From Caldilineaceae bacterium (GTDB taxonomy: Bacteria > Chloroflexota > Anaerolineae > Caldilineales > Caldilineaceae), in contig JAHBVH010000128.1 of the NCBI GenBank assembly GCA_019637645.1, positions 1 to 10,376 of the forward strand: 10,376 nt of DNA. Reading direction: 5' to 3'. Each line of letters begins with the position of its first letter. Position 1 is the stretch's first letter. The notes beneath the pieces are model-generated. The model ran no database searches, was not told where the DNA came from, and worked only from the letters and a program-made list of their open reading frames with translations. Below are positions 7,110 to 10,376 of this stretch, one piece after another. Made by a program: the position numbers and the translations under genes.

Positions 7110-8989
7110 TCAAACCAAAGAATAAAGTGGCCGAGCATGAAGCTGGCAAGGAGGAAGCGGCGGTAGTGGAAGCCTGTATCGGGGCGCTCCCAGGGGACGT
7201 GGGGCAGGGCTTGCACGAGCTGGGCTAGGCGCGGGAGATCGAGATAGCGTTGGGCGGTGAGATTCTCCGTCAAGCGTGCGAGGTCGGTTTGGAAAGTAGC
7301 GCGCATGGGCGCCAATCGTTCATACCAGTCGGCACTGGGCATGCCCCGCTGGCGGTTGTGTAATACAGAGGTGGGAAGTCGATCGGCCATGGCGCGCCGA
7401 ATCAAGGCGCGCGTTGCACCGGGACGCCACCACTGCTCCTCCGGCACGGCAAAGCAGAAAGCCACGAGGCGCACATCACTGGTCGGATCACAGCGGCTAA
7501 TGCCAAAGCGGGCGGCGACTGCCGCGCTGTAGTCACTACTCTCGTTGCGCAACAGATTCTGATAGCGCCATTGCCGTAGGCCAGCGGCAGTGGGATAGGA
7601 ATGCTGATCAAATTGCTGACGGTGGCTTGGCAGGATCCAGCGCGGGTGCAAGGGCGTTACGGTATCCAACTGAACGCGTTGGCGGCGCGGATGAAGGGCG
7701 TCGATGGCGGCCTGCCAAGCGCTAGGCAACAGCGGCACGATGCCTTCACCGATAGCTTGCCGCCAACCACCCTGTTGCCGGGCCACCTGCCAAGCCTGGC
7801 GTCCGTGGCCCTGCCGGATCAACGCTGGCAAGGGGTCCGCCCCCCGCCAGCTACTTGTCATATTGCCCCGCTCACCAGTCAACAAGACGCGGACCCCCTG
7901 CGCTTGGGCAGCCGTGTGAATCGCTTCGCTCCAGTGGTGGCGGATCACATTTTGGATTGGGCCATGCATGGCGGCAAAGAAGTGATCGACACCGGCAAAC
8001 AATCCTTGCTCAGCACTGCGCACCAGTTGCAGTTGAAGATTGGGATGGTGACGCGCAATCTCTTGCACCAGTACGGTTTCATCCGCATAGCGCCCCACAG
8101 GCACAACCAAGGTCTGGTTGGCCCGCGGCACGGCGGTAAAGGCAGCCAAGGGTTGACCTTGTGCCGCGAGCTGCCCAGCCGCAATAGCTGCCACCGCAGA
8201 CGAATCCAGCCCCCCACTCATAGAAACCCCCACGGGATAGAGGCTCCGCAGTTGTCGGCTAACCGCCAGGCTAAAAAGCTCCTGGAAGGCTTCGGCATAG
8301 GCGTCATCGCTAGGCAAGTTCAGCCGTTGCGCTAGGTCAAGTTGCCAGAAGGGTTCCTCATGCAGACCGGCCGCGCTCACGGTCAGCAGATGCCCTGGCA
8401 AGACACGATAGAGGTCACGATAGATCGTATAGCGTTCATCGGCGGCCAAGAGATGTTCCAACGCCAAGGTACGCGCCACCCACGGCAAAGCGAAAAGCCC
8501 CCCCGGCATGGAAGCGAAGGCAAAAGCGCGGGGCGTGTGATGATAGTAGAGGGGGCGATTCCCCAGTGGTGAACGGGCCAAAAGCAACTGTTGTTGAAGA
8601 TCGTCCCACAAGGCAAAAGCATAATCGCCAATCAATTGGTGGGGAGCAGCTCTCCCCCAGCGACAATAGGCGCGTAAGAGCAGCGCCGAATCGGGCAAAC
8701 AGCGTGCTTCGGCAGGGGGAATGCGCAGCAGATCGATCAGCTCTGGCCGATTATCTAATCGCGCCGCACAGACGAGGGATAAGCGACCGTCGGCACTCCT
8801 CAATGGTTGGCATTCGTAGCGATCTTCTGGCGTAATCGTCAGTTGACACTGACCAAGCCCCACGGCTCCTTGGTGCCAGATGCCGCCGCCATCCGGCCCA
8901 TAGCCCCACAGGCGTTCCTGCATGGCCGTTAGCCATTCAGCAGAGACGGGCTGTTGATCAAAGCAATACAAACCAGCAATTGCACTCAT
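7079..8989 (-). CDS. Asparagine synthetase B-like ATP-dependent ligase lacking the catalytic Cys (lasso-cyclase-like clade)
   Basis: AsnB enzymes form amides through an aminoacyl-adenylate, with ammonia from an N-terminal glutaminase. Here 636 residues show an N-terminal Ntn-hydrolase-like half (1-215; YGPDGGG at 30-36, ARLDNRPEL at 77-85, IGDYAFALWD at 120-129, GNRPLYY at 143-149). A C-terminal synthetase half has the PP-loop SGGLDSS (258-264), TGERGNMTSSWRG (371-383) where AsnB has the SGEGADELF-type motif, and CDPTSDVRLVAFC...NRQRGMPSADW (500-555). The product begins MSAIAG, not MCGIAG, so the nucleophilic Cys2 is Ser and glutamine hydrolysis is unlikely. This combination recalls cyclases of lasso-peptide clusters and other AsnB-like amide formers, but no precursor protease or RRE protein is in the window. 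The start at 8989 is chosen because homologues begin just before AIAG; the frame stays open to 9196, but that extension crosses repeat DNA. GGGG lies about 8 nt upstream. The tail GQEERGGKG comes from repeat DNA. Confidence 0.85.
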   Translation of the reverse strand: MSAIAGLYCFDQQPVSAEWLTAMQERLWGYGPDGGGIWHQGAVGLGQCQLTITPEDRYECQPLRSADGRLSLVCAARLDNRPELIDLLRIPPAEARCLPDSALLLRAYCRWGRAAPHQLIGDYAFALWDDLQQQLLLARSPLGNRPLYYHHTPRAFAFASMPGGLFALPWVARTLALEHLLAADERYTIYRDLYRVLPGHLLTVSAAGLHEEPFWQLDLAQRLNLPSDDAYAEAFQELFSLAVSRQLRSLYPVGVSMSGGLDSSAVAAIAAGQLAAQGQPLAAFTAVPRANQTLVVPVGRYADETVLVQEIARHHPNLQLQLVRSAEQGLFAGVDHFFAAMHGPIQNVIRHHWSEAIHTAAQAQGVRVLLTGERGNMTSSWRGADPLPALIRQGHGRQAWQVARQQGGWRQAIGEGIVPLLPSAWQAAIDALHPRRQRVQLDTVTPLHPRWILPSHRQQFDQHSYPTAAGLRQWRYQNLLRNESSDYSAAVAARFGISRCDPTSDVRLVAFCFAVPEEQWWRPGATRALIRRAMADRLPTSVLHNRQRGMPSADWYERLAPMRATFQTDLARLTENLTAQRYLDLPRLAQLVQALPHVPWERPDTGFHYRRFLLASFMLGHFILWFEGQEERGGKG

Positions 8990-9093
8990 TGCAGCACCCC
9001 TGGTAGCAGAAGACATAGGCATGCCCTGAAACCGGCCAGGTGTTGCAACGCGGCCAGGTCTGGTGCTGCGTAAGTCCGAAGTGTGTCTATCAC
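8986..9093 (-). CDS. Doubtful 35-codon frame overlapping the AsnB-like start (YxxPxL motif)
   Basis: A GTG at 9093 is preceded by AAGGAGA (9103-9109) at 9-nt spacing. The frame ends in a TGA that overlaps the ATG of the ligase as ATGA, a layout typical of translational coupling. The peptide begins VIDTLRTYAAPDL and ends LCLLLPGVLQ; Y8-x-x-P11-x-L13 fits the YxxPxL leader motif of many lasso-peptide precursors. Against it: no Thr is seen near a plausible cleavage point, there is no Asp/Glu in the last 22 residues to close a ring, and the DNA encoding TYAAPDL includes 12 bp shared with a repeat end at 5685-5696. The same frame is open upstream to an ATG at 9159 without a Shine-Dalgarno. It is more likely a leader-like chance frame than a working precursor. 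Confidence 0.2.
   Translation of the reverse strand: MIDTLRTYAAPDLAALQHLAGFRACLCLLLPGVLQ
9054..9077 (-). repeat. Solo repeat end related to the TTACGCA element
   Basis: On the - strand, GGACTTACGCAG (9077-9066) is identical to 5685-5696, and it is followed by CCAGACCTGG where the other copies have CCAGA(R)ACCTGACAGG. The spacer between the two motifs is shortened, so this would be a decayed or deleted copy placed just upstream of the AsnB-like gene. Confidence 0.5.
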
Positions 9094-9297
9094 GTAAGTA
9101 GGTCTCCTTGCAACAAGACCATACCACATCGCGTGGAGTGAATAAATCATCGAAACCATGTAAATGTCGTAGCATGGGAAAGGACGAAAGGCTCATGGAG
9201 GGTGATAGTGCAGATTAGGGCAAAGGTACGCATGCTTCCACAAGGCCCAAATACAGCATGATATTATTGTTAGAAGGTACGTAATTATATTTATAGA

Positions 9298-9374
9298 AGT
9301 TACGCAGTTGATCAGCATGACCAGAAACCTGACAGGTTTGTTAAACCTGTCAGGTCTGGCCCAAGTGCGTAACT
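9298..9374. repeat. 77-bp palindromic element with TTACGCA ends (MITE- or REP-like)
   Basis: The ends AGTTACGCAGTT (9298-9309) and AAGTGCGTAACT (9363-9374) are inverted repeats matching at 11 of 12 positions. Inside, ACCTGACAGGTTT (9327-9339) pairs perfectly with AAACCTGTCAGGT (9343-9355) around a 3-nt loop, and outer CCAG/CTGG pairs extend the stem past a 2-nt bulge. Each inner arm also contains a self-complementary CCTG-N-CAGG. With no coding capacity it would need a transposase elsewhere to move. A truncated relative lies at 5684-5743. Confidence 0.8.
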
Positions 9375-9481
9375 CCTCATTTATTTTCGGAGGATGCCTG
9401 CCGTTGTCGCGGTCCTATTGAGCTGGTGACCGCTGGTAGCGCGTTGGGTAGACACCAACCACAACACGGCCCAAAAGAGAA

Positions 9482-10366
9482 ATGCCGATTTACCCACTAC
9501 GCCAGCGCATTCGTCTACTTCTGTGCAGGCTTGGTTTGCCTGCCGGATGTTTGCTGATCTATCTGGGTCTGCTCGCTCCGTCAACCGCCACTGCACAAGG
9601 CGGGACGATCCCAACCAGTACACACGCCGCGACACCAACGGCCACCGCCACACGCGCGCCAACCGCAACCCGCACCCCACCGCCCACCCGAACGGCGACG
9701 CCGACACGCACGCCAACCATCACGCGTACGCCCAGGGGAACCGCGACCCCCACGCGCGTAAATTTGCCAACGTTGCTCCCCACGACGCCCACCGTCATGC
9801 CCACCATCACCGACATGCCAACCGTCACCCGCACACCAACACCGCCAGCCACGGCCACGCCGCAGCTCATCATAGGCAAACGCGATCTACTAGCCAGTGA
9901 TGTTGATGAAAATAACCAAGTTACCCCCGGCGACACCTTGCTTTATGTCATCACACTCGCCAACTCAGGGAGCGTACCGGCGACACAGATCCAGTTGGTA
10001 GACAAGCCCGATGCACAAACGACCCTGGTGATCGGCTCAGTCCAGCACAACAGTGGCAATGTGGTTCAGGGGAATACGCCGGGCGACAGCCAGGTGGTCT
10101 TTTCCCTAGAAACGCTCGCACCTGGCGCGCAAGTGATCCTGAGCTTTCAGGTCCAGATCAATTCCCAGGTCAATGCACCCCAGATCCAGAACCAGGTGAG
10201 CGCGACCTTTGCCAACCCCGCCGGGGGTGCCGATGGACAGAGCACTGTCCTCTCGGACGATCCCGATACCCTAGATAGCATGGATGCCACCATTACCCCA
10301 CTTTATGGCAATCAACCGCGCCCCAATTCCAAGCTCTTTTTGCCTTTCATCGCGCAAGGTACCTAA
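9482..10366 (+). CDS. Secreted Thr/Pro-linker protein with DUF11-type domain
   Basis: The 294-residue product has a basic N-terminus, a hydrophobic stretch (about 20-33) and an ATA-Q site (36-39) that fits a signal peptidase I cleavage. Residues 41-127 are a long Thr/Pro/Arg-rich linker (TPTRTPT-type). Residues about 129-255 match the DUF11 / conserved repeat domain pattern: GDTLLYVITLANSGSVPATQIQLVD, then SLETLAPGAQVILSFQVQI. This is a beta-sandwich usually found in cell-surface proteins. The C-terminus ends KLFLPFIAQGT, like the FLPLV/FLPLI motifs common near the ends of Chloroflexota secreted proteins. An AAAAGAGAA stretch just before the ATG is a weak ribosome site; no other start fits the signal peptide. 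It stands alone in the window, 77 bases from the window-proximal side of unrelated repeat DNA and divergent from the AsnB-like gene. The role is probably surface or extracellular matrix; no enzyme motif is seen. Confidence 0.85.
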   Translation: MPIYPLRQRIRLLLCRLGLPAGCLLIYLGLLAPSTATAQGGTIPTSTHAATPTATATRAPTATRTPPPTRTATPTRTPTITRTPRGTATPTRVNLPTLLPTTPTVMPTITDMPTVTRTPTPPATATPQLIIGKRDLLASDVDENNQVTPGDTLLYVITLANSGSVPATQIQLVDKPDAQTTLVIGSVQHNSGNVVQGNTPGDSQVVFSLETLAPGAQVILSFQVQINSQVNAPQIQNQVSATFANPAGGADGQSTVLSDDPDTLDSMDATITPLYGNQPRPNSKLFLPFIAQGT

Positions 10367-10376
10367 GCTGCAACAG

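Larger units (their letters stand above)
8990..9481. other. Divergent intergenic region between the AsnB-like and DUF11 genes
   Basis: This 492-base stretch separates two divergent genes. It holds two CGGCCAGGT direct repeats (9033-9041, 9051-9059) flanking the perfect 8-bp palindrome GTTGCAAC (9042-9049), a repeat end at 9066-9077, the palindromic element at 9298-9374, and an AT-rich stretch (9258-9297). A perfect TATAAT lies on the - strand at 9289-9284, but no good -35 was found at the right distance. No convincing promoter was seen for the + strand gene at 9482. Confidence 0.55.

Noticed and set aside
7601..8335. 244-codon open frame on the + strand
   Set aside because: Antisense of the conserved synthetase region of the AsnB-like gene, which has clear motifs on the other strand.
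8990..9196. 69-codon N-terminal extension of the AsnB-like protein from an ATG at 9196
   Set aside because: Family members start right before the [C/S]-x-I-A-G motif, and the extension crosses a repeat end (9066-9077) and shows no domain.
9391..9426. 11-codon frame after GGAGG near 9390
   Set aside because: The GGAGG directly abuts the ATG, leaving no spacing for initiation, and the frame is too short to support.
9539..9550. LPAGC lipobox in the DUF11 protein (Cys23)
   Set aside because: The main hydrophobic stretch comes after the Cys rather than before it, and a better signal peptidase I site (ATA-Q) lies at 36-39.

Overview
The window looks like a chromosomal segment of a moderately GC-rich bacterium, most likely a member of Chloroflexota (filamentous Chloroflexia-type). 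The case rests on three kinds of evidence: long Thr/Pro 'TPTP' linkers in several envelope proteins, a C-terminal FLPF/FLPL-type motif in a secreted protein, and non-coding DNA full of heptamer tandem repeats and short palindromic repeats. The taxonomic call is inference from style; no rRNA or housekeeping marker is present. No transposase, tRNA, rRNA or CRISPR array was seen.

Layout. Bases 1-261 hold a heptamer repeat and a possible promoter. Bases 262-5476 form a tight three-gene operon on the + strand with gaps of 6 and 4 bp. It encodes a two-TM protein with an extracytoplasmic Ig-like domain, a 1207-residue single-TM protein with an SH3b-like domain and a large unrecognised C-terminal region, and a four-TM protein with an extracytoplasmic beta-rich tail. 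A strong 13-bp hairpin terminator ends the operon at 5499-5532. Bases 5536-6208 are AT-rich, repeat-scarred intergenic DNA. A DUF3307-type histidine-rich membrane protein follows at 6209-6790. Bases 6801-7109 are almost all repeats: an expanded palindrome-derived array, a second imperfect palindrome, then CATCCTT heptamers and a 19-bp duplication.

On the - strand, 8989-7079 encodes an asparagine-synthetase-B-like ATP-dependent ligase. Its N-terminal catalytic Cys is replaced (it begins M-S-A-I-A-G), while its PP-loop SGGLDSS is intact. It resembles the AsnB clade that includes lasso-peptide cyclases. A 35-codon reading frame with a good Shine-Dalgarno and an ATGA overlap sits directly upstream and carries a YxxPxL motif, but the stretch encoding the motif also matches a repeat end, so this is flagged with caution. 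Bases 9298-9374 are a compact palindromic mobile-type repeat with TTACGCA ends and an inner CCTGACAGG palindrome; a truncated relative lies at 5684-5743. The window ends with a secreted Thr/Pro-linker plus DUF11-type protein (9482-10366).

How the genes work together: only the first three have evidence of shared function. They are co-transcribed, all are predicted to project domains outside the membrane, and each has even numbers of cysteines on that side. Together they are a candidate, unassigned envelope complex. The DUF3307 protein, the AsnB-like ligase and the DUF11 protein appear to be independent units separated by repeats.
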